A stretch of DNA of 8,501 bases from an uncultured Lachnospiraceae bacterium (GTDB taxonomy: Bacteria; Bacillota; Clostridia; Lachnospirales; Lachnospiraceae). Below, piece by piece: positions 1 through 8,280 of the stretch (positions within the stretch are counted from its first letter, which is position 1; each line of letters begins with the position of its first letter). The stretch is taken from the NCBI GenBank assembly GCA_946549155.1, contig CAMNQN010000149.1, positions 1 to 8,501 on the forward strand, written 5' to 3'. The translations under genes and the position numbers were made by a program. The notes under the pieces are model-generated. The model searched no databases, was not told the origin of the DNA, and saw only the letters and a program-made list of their open reading frames with translations.

Positions 1-98
1 GCATCTTAGATTTTCTTGGCATCCGGAGTTATTTTCCAGATGCTTGTGGCCCTGCACACCCGCCTCTTCCTGCGTCCGGATAATTAACAAAACACAAA
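1..98. repeat. Left arm of a ~100-bp inverted repeat flanking the cassette
   Basis: The reverse complement of 1-98 aligns in order with 8281-8387. Perfect blocks are 81-98 with 8281-8298 (18 bp), 67-77 with 8302-8312 (11 bp) and 29-53 with 8332-8356 (25 bp). The outer block, 1-16 with 8372-8387, is a near match. The intervening segments differ by small indels and substitutions. The arm begins 5 bases after the jetD stop and reaches the first base of the window, so it may continue. No terminator for the operon is evident inside it. Confidence 0.9.
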
Positions 99-103
99 TA
101 CGC

Positions 104-1417
104 CTAAATCCCTGGATCCCCCTGCTTGATATCCCCCAGCAGCTCCTCTAGAAGATTCTCCTGATAGGCCGCCCTCCTTTTTTCTTTCATGCAGGCCGCC
201 GTCTCCCTCAGCAGAGGATGTCCGATATTTTCCAATTTTGCCAGGCCGGACTCCCCGATGCTTTCACCCGAAAGGCTTTTTTCGTAATCCCGGGGCGCCA
301 TTCTCCATATCCGGATTCCTGGACCGAATTTCCGCCAGAGCCTGTCCGCAATTCCGATTCCGTCAGGGTCAATATCCCCGCTGTAATAAATGGAAACACC
401 TGTCTCCAAAAGCATCCGGATCACATCCAAAGCTACAGCGCGAAGCTGGCCGGAGGTACATAACAGGGTCAGCTTGTCTGAGCTTCCATTGTCGGCCAGG
501 TAGCTGAAAACCATTTCATTTTCCACCACATAGACCCGGTCCCCCGCAGCCTGCACACCGGTAATCCCTCTCAGATTCTCCATTGTAATCACACAGGACT
601 CTTTCCGTGCGCAAAATGCCTCATAGGCCGGATGCCATCCCTCTTTTGTCCCAAGGCGCAGGCCGCAGGCATGCAGGAGGCTGGATATGTTATCGGGAAC
701 AAGCCCGGCACCCATCAGCAACTCTCTCCACTGATGCGCATTTTCCGGCAGTTCCTCCCCCATCTGGAAGCAGATCCCATGAATCAGAAGCTGTCCTGCC
801 ACCGTACCGCGGTCAAAATAATGGGGATTTCCGGATATCCCGGCGGAAAATACCGCCAGCGGGCATTCTTTTTCCTCTTTTTTGACAAGCTCCAGCTTTA
901 AAAGGGCGTTCCCCACATTTATCCCATAGCTTTCGGCTGCCGCCGGGTTTTTTCTGTATTCCCGCACCAGTATCTGATATCCGTATCTTTTTTTCTGAAG
1001 CAGCTCCCTCATCCACAGAAATGCGGCGGACACTCCATCCCCCATCCCCTGAAAATACCCGCAGAGCTCCTCCAGAAATTCCCTTGTCTTTTTCTGTTTC
1101 TCCTGCTTCCTGTCCTGGTTCGTGGAGATCGTTTCCCCAAAATAGGCTTCCAGCACCTTCTTCATATCCACCGGGGCAAAACGCGTTCTTTGCAGTCCCT
1201 GTTCAAATTCCGATGCCAAGAACCAAAGATCCTGCTCAAAAAATACCTTTCCCACCACACCGCCGATGGCCCGGCGCTCTTCCTCCGATGAATCCCTCAG
1301 GACGATCTTTCCGGTCAGCCTCCCGTAGGACATCCACTTCTTCCGAAGCTCTTTAAAGCATCTGCGGTACGCATCCTGATCTTTAAAATAAGCGGCACAC
1401 GCCTCACTACTGCACAT
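104..1417 (-). CDS. jetD: Wadjet JetD, Toprim-fold nuclease (DUF3323 + DUF2399 / TIGR02679-like)
   Basis: 437 residues. In Wadjet, JetD (MksG-like, related to topoisomerase VI subunit A) is the effector nuclease that cuts circular plasmid DNA once JetABC has processed it. The N-terminal part (about 7-200) resembles the arm domain of the family: RRCFKELRKKWMSYGRLTGKIVL and EEERRAIGGVVGK. The C-terminal Toprim region shows the usual acidic set: the glutamates in VVENEMV (E299, E301), then YYSGDIDPDGIGIADRL with D348, D350 and D352 as likely metal ligands. The tail keeps the family-type AYQENLLEE (E420). The nuclease therefore looks catalytically competent. The ATG at 1417 overlaps the jetC stop by 11 bases and has an AGGAGAGGG site 6 bases upstream. 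It ends with TAG at 104-106; the flanking inverted repeat begins 5 bases later. Confidence 0.93.
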   Translation of the reverse strand: MCSSEACAAYFKDQDAYRRCFKELRKKWMSYGRLTGKIVLRDSSEEERRAIGGVVGKVFFEQDLWFLASEFEQGLQRTRFAPVDMKKVLEAYFGETISTNQDRKQEKQKKTREFLEELCGYFQGMGDGVSAAFLWMRELLQKKRYGYQILVREYRKNPAAAESYGINVGNALLKLELVKKEEKECPLAVFSAGISGNPHYFDRGTVAGQLLIHGICFQMGEELPENAHQWRELLMGAGLVPDNISSLLHACGLRLGTKEGWHPAYEAFCARKESCVITMENLRGITGVQAAGDRVYVVENEMVFSYLADNGSSDKLTLLCTSGQLRAVALDVIRMLLETGVSIYYSGDIDPDGIGIADRLWRKFGPGIRIWRMAPRDYEKSLSGESIGESGLAKLENIGHPLLRETAACMKEKRRAAYQENLLEELLGDIKQGDPGI

Positions 1418-4400
1418 CCAATGCCCTCTCCTGTCCGTTCCATGTATAACGTATCACGGAAACTGTCTGGGAATTTTGCGGGCGGAATAATTCCGCGATC
1501 CGCAGTCCCTTCACCGTCTCAAAGCAGCCCCAGAGTGACTGGGAATTCATAATATAATCAAAATCCAGCTTATGGACCAGCTCAAACATACTACTGATAT
1601 TCTTGTCATCCACCCCGGCAAATGCCTCATCCAGCGCAATCATTCGGGGATGATCCTTCTTTTCCGCCTTTTTATACTGTGCATTGACTGCCGCAAACAG
1701 GGGAACGTACATTGCCATGGCCTTTTCTCCGCCGCTGAAACGGTTAAAGGCCGCATTGGTCAGCGGCTTTCTGGGCTCCTCGCCCCGCCTGAAATACATC
1801 TGAAACGCAAACCATCTCCGGTAATCCAGCGCATCCCTCACCAGATCCATATAATTTATGACTCCGCCCTCCTCCTCCAGACGCAGCTTTTCCGTGCGGA
1901 TCTTGCTTCTGAAATGCCCCGCCACCTTTTCGATATCCTCCACCGTCAGAAGAGCACGGTCCCGAAGCAAAATCTGCTCCAGGTCTGCCGTATCCAGCTC
2001 CGCATCATTCTCCGCCTTCCTGGGCTTCCAGTCCAGAGAAAAGCTTAAGCCCATGGAGGTATCCATCTCTTTCATAAGCTGCGACATATCCGCAACCCAC
2101 CTGCGGCTCTCTGCAATCCGGTCTGTCAGCTGCTGGCTGATGGTCTTGGACAAAATATCCTCAAACAGCTCCCGATCCTTTTTCTGGATCAGCAGCTCTG
2201 TCTCATCAATGGAAGATTTCAGTATCCCGTAAAACTCCTCCAGATACACTTTCTTCCCATTCCATACGGATACTACCCGCACCCTTTTGCGGATCACGCC
2301 GGCGTTTTCCCCATTTTCCGGCATCTCATCCACCACGCCAAAGCATTCCTCCAGAGAGGTTCCGTAGCTTGTCAGGCTTCCGTTATGGCGCTGGTATACC
2401 TGATACAGCGCCTGAAGCATATCCGATGGCTCCCTGTTCTTATCACTTTCCCGGAGGGCTGCCGCCGCTTCTGCAGCGCATTCTGGCAGCGTGCGGCTCC
2501 CTCGCTCCAGTACCAGCTTCAGAGAAAGCTCCTCCTCGAAATATTTTCTCAGGCACGCCTCCTTTGCAATGGCCTGCTGCAGCCGTTGTTTCTGCTCCGG
2601 CATGGACTCCAGCAGACTGCCCAGACGTTCCTCCAGACGAATCAGGGAATCCCTGATCCTGCCGCACTCCGCGTTCATCTGCTCCAGCACCTCTTTGATC
2701 TGCTTTAACCGGTTGGCTTTCTCGATATTCTCCGGTCGGCCAAGATACTCCTCATACTGACTGATCCGGATCTCCCACTCCTTAATCTTTGTCCCATACC
2801 CCCGCATCTCCACAAAGGCATCGTCCATCGCCTGCTCATCCCGGGCGATCTTATCCTCCTTATCCAGACAGGCGGCCTGTTCCGCCCTGCTTTGCACAAG
2901 CTCCGTCCGTATTTCCTGCCAAATCCGCCGATACTCCTGTGCGGCGTCTCCCGCCTCCTCATATGCCTCCTGAGTTCTTCCATAGGGAAATGGTTTGCAC
3001 TGAAAAAGCACGGCCTGATACTTCTGATTTTTCTGCTGCGCCAGCTTCTGCTCCTGCTCTTCCTGCCTTTTTCGCTGGCCAACCATCACCTGCAGCTTCA
3101 GGCAGCAGTCCTTTTCTTTTTCCAGCCCATGATTAATCTTTGCAAATCCCGGCAGTCCCTGATATTCCTCCTGCAGGGTTTCCAGCCTTTTCTGAAGCTG
3201 TTCTGTCTGATCTGCCGCCTCATTTACGGAAGCCTTCGCCTCACTGATTCTCTCCTGCAGCTGCCTTATTTTCTGTTCTTTTTTTCTTTTTCTCGCCAGA
3301 AGTCCCACAAATTCCGCTTCACCGGCCTTATCCGCCTTCCCGGCCAGAATGCCCTGACGGAACTGTCCGTCCTGTCCGAGGGAAACACCCCATCCGCTGC
3401 CATCCTCCCGGGAAAAGTTGCTGAGAATCCGTAAAACCGTCTCCTTCAGCCCCTCCTCCAGTCCTTCACTGACTGACAGACCGGTAAAACCGGAGGTTCC
3501 CCATTCCTTCGCATACAGAACCGAATCCAGAAAACCGGGGCATTCCGCTTTTATTCTTTCAAAATCCTCCAAAGATACCACCAGTGCATCCAGAAGCCCC
3601 ATCTTCTGCAGCTGCGCCTCTATTCGCGCGCAGTCCCCTTCCTCCAGGCCGTCGGCAAATTCCACCGTCTTATAAAAGGGCACCGCCAAAATACCGGCCT
3701 GCTCCAGAGCGATTCTGGAAAGCCTGGCAGTTTCCTCCCGCTCCGGCTCCAGTTCCTCCTGATTCTGAACCAGCTCCAGTTCTTTTTCCGCTGTTTCCAG
3801 CTCCTCCCGGCGGATTTTCCCTTCATGCTCCCAGCGGCTTTTGGCATCCGTCAGTTTCCGGCGCTGCAGCTCATAATCCCCGCGGAAAATTTCCTGCACG
3901 GCCAGCGCGTCCTCCGCCGACCGGTACTGGCGCACCGCCTGTTCCGCCCCCTGAAGGACCTCTGCTGCCGGGTGCCATTCCTTTGCATTTTTTCCCTTTT
4001 CAAACACCTCTGCAATCCACCGGTCAATGGAATCCGTAACCTCCCAACGGACTGCGGCAAGCCTCTGCTCCTCTTCCGTCTCCTGCCTTTTCAGAAGTTC
4101 CAGCTCTGCGGCCGCCTTATCATACTGAGCAGCCAGCTCCTCATACTGCCGGATCACCCTGAGGCACGCTTCTATCATCCCCTTCAGCCGGTCAAGCTCC
4201 TTCCCGATCTCATCCGTGCTGTCACAGCTTTCCGCATCCAGCACCTGCGATACCTTTTCATGCCCTTCCCACTGAAGGATTTCCTGCTGTTCCTCCAGCT
4301 CCTGCTTTTCCTCCTGCAGCCTTTCCTTTCTCTGCTCCAGACGGTCCGAAAGATCTTTCAGCAGCCGCTCCTCTTCCCGGATTCGTACCTTGCACTCCTC

Positions 4401-5474
4401 CACCTTATCGCTCCAGTGCTGCTTATGTTCCTCCGCTTCCTTCTTCTGGGCTCTGGCCTGCTCCAACTTCCGGTCCATCTCCTCCAGATCCGTATCCAGC
4501 AGGCTATCCCGCTCCGTTTCCGCCAGCTTCTTCCGTTCGGTCAGCGTATCCAGCTGCTCTCTGGCGGACCTCTGCGCCTGTTCTATCTCCTGCTTTTCCT
4601 GCTCCTTGGCCTCCAGCTTCCGCCCTGCCGCCTCCACCTCCTGTCTTTTCACAAGATAGCCCTGGGCTTTTTTGGCCAGCATATACTGGTTATAGCGCGT
4701 ATATTCATTCCGGATAATCTTCACATCCTGGAAGGCACGCCGGAGCATATCCAGGCTGTCCTGAATCTCATCCATCTTCTCCATGGCATCCACCATGGCT
4801 CGCAGATCCTCATCCGTCAGCGTCTGCAGCGAATCATTCAGAATCTCATACACTTTCGTGGGTTTAAATTCCTTGGAGAGCTTCGGCGCCCGGACCTTTA
4901 CCAGCAGGCGGATGAACTGTTCGTACTGCTCCGCCTTCCGAAAGCCGAAAACAGCCTGATTCACCTGCTTTTTATACTCGCTCTGGCTGTCCGTAAAGAA
5001 ATTGTCCTCCCCCAGCTTCGCCTTCATCTCCCGTTTATCATAGGGGATTCTGGAAGAGCCCACCTCTTTGTACAGCCAGAAATCATGGCCGATTCTCCGC
5101 CCGTCCAGAAGGATAAAGCCCCAGAAATCCATGGGTTTCCCCCGCTTTGCCCTCTGTCCGATACCGATGGTGCGGTATTCCCCGGTCTCCTCCTTTTTAA
5201 ATTCAAGGAACAGATAGCCCGTGGCCTCCTCCTTTCCCTCCTCACCGAGAAAATAGTATTCCATTCTCCGGTCGCTGGAGCCAAAGGGATCCAGCCGGCT
5301 GGGCGTACGGTCTCCATCCAGCACAAAGGGAATAAAGCTCTGTGTGGTAATGGATTTTCCTGATCCATTCTGCCCCCGCAGGAGAAGCTTTCCATCCTCA
5401 AATTCAAAATCCTCTTCATCATATAACCAGAAATTCACAAACCCGATCCGGTTCATTTTCCAGCGATCACTCAT
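1407..5474 (-). CDS. jetC: Wadjet JetC, SMC-like ATPase (TIGR02680-like)
   Basis: 1355 residues, the motor of the Wadjet complex (MksB-like): ATP binding and hydrolysis by paired heads drives DNA loop extrusion. The N-terminal half-head carries Walker A, GQNGSGKS at residues 34-41, followed by SFIPFVLDGD and RLDPFGSSDRR, typical of this family. Two long Glu/Lys/Gln-rich coiled-coil stretches (roughly 225-590 and 725-1130) flank a globular central segment (about 594-724, starting GILAVPFYKTVEFADGL), taken as the hinge-side domain. The C-terminal half-head has the ABC signature FSGGEKAMAM from residue 1246, Walker B MIALDE (1278-1283; catalytic Glu 1283) and D-loop AGVD. All ATPase motifs look intact. 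The start at 5474 is supported by a ribosome binding site 7 bases upstream; an in-frame extension to 5558 adds 28 residues lying inside jetB and is not needed. It overlaps jetB by 8 bases and jetD by 11. Other SMC-like proteins (SbcC, MukB) are excluded by the flanking genes. Confidence 0.95.
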   Translation of the reverse strand: MSDRWKMNRIGFVNFWLYDEEDFEFEDGKLLLRGQNGSGKSITTQSFIPFVLDGDRTPSRLDPFGSSDRRMEYYFLGEEGKEEATGYLFLEFKKEETGEYRTIGIGQRAKRGKPMDFWGFILLDGRRIGHDFWLYKEVGSSRIPYDKREMKAKLGEDNFFTDSQSEYKKQVNQAVFGFRKAEQYEQFIRLLVKVRAPKLSKEFKPTKVYEILNDSLQTLTDEDLRAMVDAMEKMDEIQDSLDMLRRAFQDVKIIRNEYTRYNQYMLAKKAQGYLVKRQEVEAAGRKLEAKEQEKQEIEQAQRSAREQLDTLTERKKLAETERDSLLDTDLEEMDRKLEQARAQKKEAEEHKQHWSDKVEECKVRIREEERLLKDLSDRLEQRKERLQEEKQELEEQQEILQWEGHEKVSQVLDAESCDSTDEIGKELDRLKGMIEACLRVIRQYEELAAQYDKAAAELELLKRQETEEEQRLAAVRWEVTDSIDRWIAEVFEKGKNAKEWHPAAEVLQGAEQAVRQYRSAEDALAVQEIFRGDYELQRRKLTDAKSRWEHEGKIRREELETAEKELELVQNQEELEPEREETARLSRIALEQAGILAVPFYKTVEFADGLEEGDCARIEAQLQKMGLLDALVVSLEDFERIKAECPGFLDSVLYAKEWGTSGFTGLSVSEGLEEGLKETVLRILSNFSREDGSGWGVSLGQDGQFRQGILAGKADKAGEAEFVGLLARKRKKEQKIRQLQERISEAKASVNEAADQTEQLQKRLETLQEEYQGLPGFAKINHGLEKEKDCCLKLQVMVGQRKRQEEQEQKLAQQKNQKYQAVLFQCKPFPYGRTQEAYEEAGDAAQEYRRIWQEIRTELVQSRAEQAACLDKEDKIARDEQAMDDAFVEMRGYGTKIKEWEIRISQYEEYLGRPENIEKANRLKQIKEVLEQMNAECGRIRDSLIRLEERLGSLLESMPEQKQRLQQAIAKEACLRKYFEEELSLKLVLERGSRTLPECAAEAAAALRESDKNREPSDMLQALYQVYQRHNGSLTSYGTSLEECFGVVDEMPENGENAGVIRKRVRVVSVWNGKKVYLEEFYGILKSSIDETELLIQKKDRELFEDILSKTISQQLTDRIAESRRWVADMSQLMKEMDTSMGLSFSLDWKPRKAENDAELDTADLEQILLRDRALLTVEDIEKVAGHFRSKIRTEKLRLEEEGGVINYMDLVRDALDYRRWFAFQMYFRRGEEPRKPLTNAAFNRFSGGEKAMAMYVPLFAAVNAQYKKAEKKDHPRMIALDEAFAGVDDKNISSMFELVHKLDFDYIMNSQSLWGCFETVKGLRIAELFRPQNSQTVSVIRYTWNGQERALDVQ
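1424..1432 (-). promoter_or_regulatory. Ribosome binding site for jetD
   Basis: Minus-strand AGGAGAGGG lies 6 bases before the jetD ATG, inside the 3' end of jetC. It is a strong match to the anti-Shine-Dalgarno sequence and supports the 1417 start. Confidence 0.75.
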
Positions 5475-6606
5475 GCTCCTGCCCTCCCTTAAAATCATCC
5501 GGATAATATCCGGAAGCTCTCCCGACAGACGGCAACAGAATAACCTGCTCTCCCTCACACCGGATCATCAGCCAGTTTTTCATATATCCCAGCACCGTAT
5601 CCAAAAGCCGTTCCTCGTCCATCTCACGGAATTCCTTGCTCCATGCGCTATTCCATGTATTCCTGCATTCCAGTATCAAATCCGCAAATTCCTTCCGGGT
5701 CACAGAAATACATTCATTCTCCTGCTTTTCCCATTCCCCGGCGGCCAGCTTCTCCCGGATTTTGTCACATATCAGAAGAACGGCTTCCGGCAGCATGGCA
5801 TCTCTGGGATGCACCGCCCCATAGCAATCGTCCCCCTCCAGTGTCAGAAATGCAATATTCCTGTAAATATCCAGATTTCCGCCCAGATTTTCCTTCAGAT
5901 ACCTGGAAACCCACTGCCGCTGATTCTTTAAATACAGCGCATCCGCATCCTCATTTCCCTCCCAGTAAAAAGACGGGCACACCGCCAGCTGCCGGTACAC
6001 ACGGTTAATCCGCATGGTGCCTCTGTCCTCCTGAAACTCCTGGAAATCCGTCTTTTCAAAATCCTCCCACGACTCATACCCGGAAATATCCGTGGGAAAG
6101 CTGGTGGCAAAATACTTGGAATACCCTGTATTTTCATACAGAACCTCCTGGCCTGCCTCCAAACCGAAGGCCTCACTGCTTCCCTCATACACCCGCAGCA
6201 TCTGCAGCCGCTCCATATACTGCAGCACCCGTACCAGGGATTTTCTCTGGGTAAAGGAAGTCCAGTCAATCGTCATATAGGATTTCAGCTGTGTCTCCAC
6301 ATAAGCAATCAGCTCAGATAAAAGGAACTGCTCCTGCTCCTCCTTATCCTCCAGATACATCAGCACCACACACAAAATGCAGTAATCCCGGATATCTGTA
6401 AATTCCCCAATACCCATGAACGGCTCCGCATGGGCAGGCCGTTTCTCCAGCTTTAACAGATTCTCCGTATGAATCAGCTTCCAGCCAAGCTGCTCTCTTA
6501 CAAACCTCTGAAATTTGGGGATATCCCTCTTTACCTTATAGTAGGTTTCCTTCTCTCTGTCCTTACAGATCCAGAAATTCTCAAACAGTGTTCTGACTTC
6601 ATTCAT
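5467..6606 (-). CDS. jetB: Wadjet JetB, KITE winged-helix subunit (DUF2398 / TIGR02678-like)
   Basis: 379 residues. In Wadjet, JetB is the MksE-like KITE protein that dimerises on the JetA kleisin and helps hold DNA in the SMC complex. Two winged-helix regions are visible. The first is about 70-165, with the family-typical run DYCILCVVLMYLED, then QFLLSELIAYVE, IDWTSFTQRKSLVRVL, RLQMLRVYEG and EVLYENT. The second is about 295-365, with CISVTRKEFADLILEC, ERLLDTVLGYMKNWLMI and the strand EQVILLPSVGR. The tryptophan in IDW and the arginines in RKSLVRVL match the pattern I know for this family. The ATG overlaps the jetA stop by 4 bases; the only upstream motif is GGAG 11 bases away, so translational coupling to jetA is likely. 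The 3' end overlaps jetC by 8 bases. No frameshift or truncation is seen. Confidence 0.9.
   Translation of the reverse strand: MNEVRTLFENFWICKDREKETYYKVKRDIPKFQRFVREQLGWKLIHTENLLKLEKRPAHAEPFMGIGEFTDIRDYCILCVVLMYLEDKEEQEQFLLSELIAYVETQLKSYMTIDWTSFTQRKSLVRVLQYMERLQMLRVYEGSSEAFGLEAGQEVLYENTGYSKYFATSFPTDISGYESWEDFEKTDFQEFQEDRGTMRINRVYRQLAVCPSFYWEGNEDADALYLKNQRQWVSRYLKENLGGNLDIYRNIAFLTLEGDDCYGAVHPRDAMLPEAVLLICDKIREKLAAGEWEKQENECISVTRKEFADLILECRNTWNSAWSKEFREMDEERLLDTVLGYMKNWLMIRCEGEQVILLPSVGRASGYYPDDFKGGQEHE
5482..5490 (-). promoter_or_regulatory. Ribosome binding site for jetC
   Basis: Minus-strand AAGGGAGGG lies 7 bases before the ATG at 5474, within the end of jetB. It decides the jetC start in favour of the MSDRWKMNRIG methionine over two upstream in-frame methionines. 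Confidence 0.75.
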
Positions 6607-8078
6607 AATGATTTAAACTCCAATGTATAGGCCGGCATCGTCAATAATCCGTCTTCGCATTTCAGCACACAGGTTCCCTTCTTCCGGATGAGACGGTACT
6701 CCTGCCCGTACTCCGTCCTGCCCATCCTGCGGGAGCTCATATTTGCCTGTGTAATCCACTGCAGAAAGGTATTTCTTGTGGCTTCCGAGATCACTTCCCC
6801 GATATCAGAAAAAACAATCTTCCCATTCCGGATATAGCGCAGCTCGATCTCCTTCTGCTGCCTGGCATTTTGCAGATAGCTTTCCCTCTGCATCATTTTC
6901 TCCAAAGACTTATCCGCAAACCCTCTCCGATCCTTTTTCTCCCGGTAATTTCTCGTATGCGGTTTCAATAAAAATGCCGCCGGATCTTCCTCGTACACGC
7001 TGCTGTTAATCGCGTCGTCCTCCCGCGGTTCATTCGTCTTAAAATGCTGTATCTTCTGAATCCCGAAAACATGGGCAGACAGACGGTGCGCCTCCTCCAT
7101 ATCCCGGCATTTAAGAAACAATTCCAGAAACTTCCGGTAATCATCCTTTCTGCTGATTCCCCAGTTCTGAATCTGTACGATCAACGCGGCATTCTGAATA
7201 ATACTCCGAATCACGTCATTTGTTATTTTCAGAACCTTTTTACATTCACACTCCCGCTCCCCGGAATCAAGAAACCAGTTTTTCAGGGAATCCCATTTTC
7301 CCCAAACATTTTCCCGTATACTGGGCTCCGCATTCCCATGAATCTCCAGCAGCGCATGGGGAATGTCCAGCTCGCTTCGCACCACCTTCTCCAGAATACC
7401 GTTTTCCATCGCGGGAATACTTTTCACCAATATCTGCTCAATCCGCCTGGAATGAATCTGCAGCTCCTGCACAAATTCATTCAGGTACTTGATAAATTTG
7501 TCCTTATGGATCACAAATTCCACCGATTTCATCAGATGATCCGACTTTCCTGAATAAAAATCCCTCAGGTAATCCTGATAATTCTGATTCAGCCGCTTAA
7601 AGTCTTCCTGCAGCAGGCTCCACCACTCATTAACCTCCTTCAGTCCCGCATGCTCCATATTTTCCGCATCTTCCAGGCTCTTTTCCAGACGCACAAAAAA
7701 ATTCACAGACAGGCTCCCGGATTCCAGAAAAATATTTTCCAGCCTCACCGTCAGCCGCTCAATTTCCACCGCATACTCCGACATCGTATACCGGTACTGC
7801 TTATTCTTATAATCCGCTATGGTGTACACCCTCCCCGGATCCTGAATCGGCGTGAGATTCTTCCACTTCACCAGAGCATCCAGATCCTGCACAAGCTGTT
7901 CCATCGTATAATCCGAAAACTCCTCACTCTGCCTCATCATCTGAAAGATATCTTCCTTATATAATTGAAAATGCATCTTTTCATATTCCCGGTAAAAGCA
8001 GCGCATAATCTTACGATAAATATGCGCACTTGGAACAGACAAATACGAAGTCTCATGGATGGGATCAAAATGTTCCAT
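6603..8078 (-). CDS. jetA: Wadjet JetA, kleisin subunit (DUF2397 / TIGR02677-like)
   Basis: First gene of the cassette, 491 residues from the chosen start. In Wadjet, JetA is the MksF-like kleisin that links the two JetC heads and carries the JetB dimer. The N-terminal section (about 15-100) reads as a winged-helix domain: the helix IYRKIMRCFYREYEKMHFQLY, then a helix around YTMEQLVQDLDALVKW and a beta wing around VYTIADY. A long helical middle follows (about 100-350), including a predicted coiled stretch near 195-225. The basic linker at 375-410 leads to a C-terminal section (about 410-491) ending in beta-rich sequence, as expected for the second winged helix. The start is set at MEHFDPIHE because family members begin this way; an ATG four codons earlier (8090) abuts the GAAAGGA motif too closely, and a start at 8156 would add 26 poorly matching residues. 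Its stop overlaps the jetB start (ATGA). Family assignment comes from recalled sequence pattern and gene order, not a search. Confidence 0.9.
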   Translation of the reverse strand: MEHFDPIHETSYLSVPSAHIYRKIMRCFYREYEKMHFQLYKEDIFQMMRQSEEFSDYTMEQLVQDLDALVKWKNLTPIQDPGRVYTIADYKNKQYRYTMSEYAVEIERLTVRLENIFLESGSLSVNFFVRLEKSLEDAENMEHAGLKEVNEWWSLLQEDFKRLNQNYQDYLRDFYSGKSDHLMKSVEFVIHKDKFIKYLNEFVQELQIHSRRIEQILVKSIPAMENGILEKVVRSELDIPHALLEIHGNAEPSIRENVWGKWDSLKNWFLDSGERECECKKVLKITNDVIRSIIQNAALIVQIQNWGISRKDDYRKFLELFLKCRDMEEAHRLSAHVFGIQKIQHFKTNEPREDDAINSSVYEEDPAAFLLKPHTRNYREKKDRRGFADKSLEKMMQRESYLQNARQQKEIELRYIRNGKIVFSDIGEVISEATRNTFLQWITQANMSSRRMGRTEYGQEYRLIRKKGTCVLKCEDGLLTMPAYTLEFKSL

Positions 8079-8090
8079 GCTGATGTACAT

Positions 8091-8099
8091 TCCTTTCTT
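8091..8099 (-). promoter_or_regulatory. Probable ribosome binding site for jetA
   Basis: Minus-strand AAGAAAGGA ends 12 bases before the chosen jetA ATG at 8078 and directly abuts another in-frame ATG at 8090. The spacing is a little long for the first and too short for the second, so the exact start remains uncertain by four codons. Confidence 0.5.
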
Positions 8100-8220
8100 T
8101 TTATCAAAACACAGAGGCCGACACAGCGCCGACCCTCCGGATCCCCGCTGCTGCACAGTCTTTCCTGTCAGTTTAAATATTCACCGGTTCATGATAACAT
8201 ATTTCACAGAAAGAGAAAAG

Positions 8221-8226
8221 ATTATA
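8221..8226 (-). promoter_or_regulatory. Candidate -10 box of the jet operon promoter
   Basis: Minus-strand TATAAT is a perfect consensus -10 hexamer in an AT-rich stretch, about 145 bases upstream of the jetA start. No good TTGACA-like -35 is found at 16-18 bases, where the DNA is T-rich (around GGTTATT). If used, transcription would start near 8213 and leave a leader of about 135 bases. That leader contains a weak possible hairpin (CAGCG at 8124-8128 with CGCTG at 8146-8150). This is the only convincing promoter element seen upstream of the cassette. Confidence 0.45.
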
Positions 8227-8240
8227 AAAAACAAAATCGT

Positions 8241-8262
8241 AAAAATAACCCGAAAGGGGTTA
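8241..8262 (-). terminator. Terminator-like hairpin upstream of the jet promoter
   Basis: On the minus strand TAACCC (8262-8257) and GGGTTA (8251-8246) form a 6-bp stem with a 5-base loop, followed at once by TTTTT and more T-rich DNA. This fits a small Rho-independent terminator for transcripts entering from the right, placed just before the candidate -10 box. The stem is short, and it could instead be an operator palindrome. Confidence 0.45.
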
Positions 8263-8280
8263 CTGTTCAGGGGAATGTTC

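Noticed and set aside
81..98. Integron-type attC site suggested by GTTAATTA-like ends
   Set aside because: The motif does not fit the GTTRRRY / RYYYAAC core pair, and the arms do not fold on themselves as attC sites do; their partner is 8 kb away.
3825..5363. Long open frame of 512 codons on the plus strand, opposite jetC
   Set aside because: It is very rich in Leu, Phe and Pro because it reads the complement of Glu/Lys/Gln-rich coiled-coil codons. It has no recognisable domain and lies inside an intact JetC.
5475..5558. N-terminal extension of jetC by 28 codons
   Set aside because: It falls within the end of jetB, and a strong ribosome binding site points to the ATG at 5474. The extension has no family-like sequence.
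8079..8156. N-terminal extension of jetA to an ATG at 8156
   Set aside because: The 26 added residues (Gly/Ser/Arg/Cys-rich) do not match the family, whose members start near the MEHFDP position. A ribosome-binding-like motif lies downstream of that ATG.
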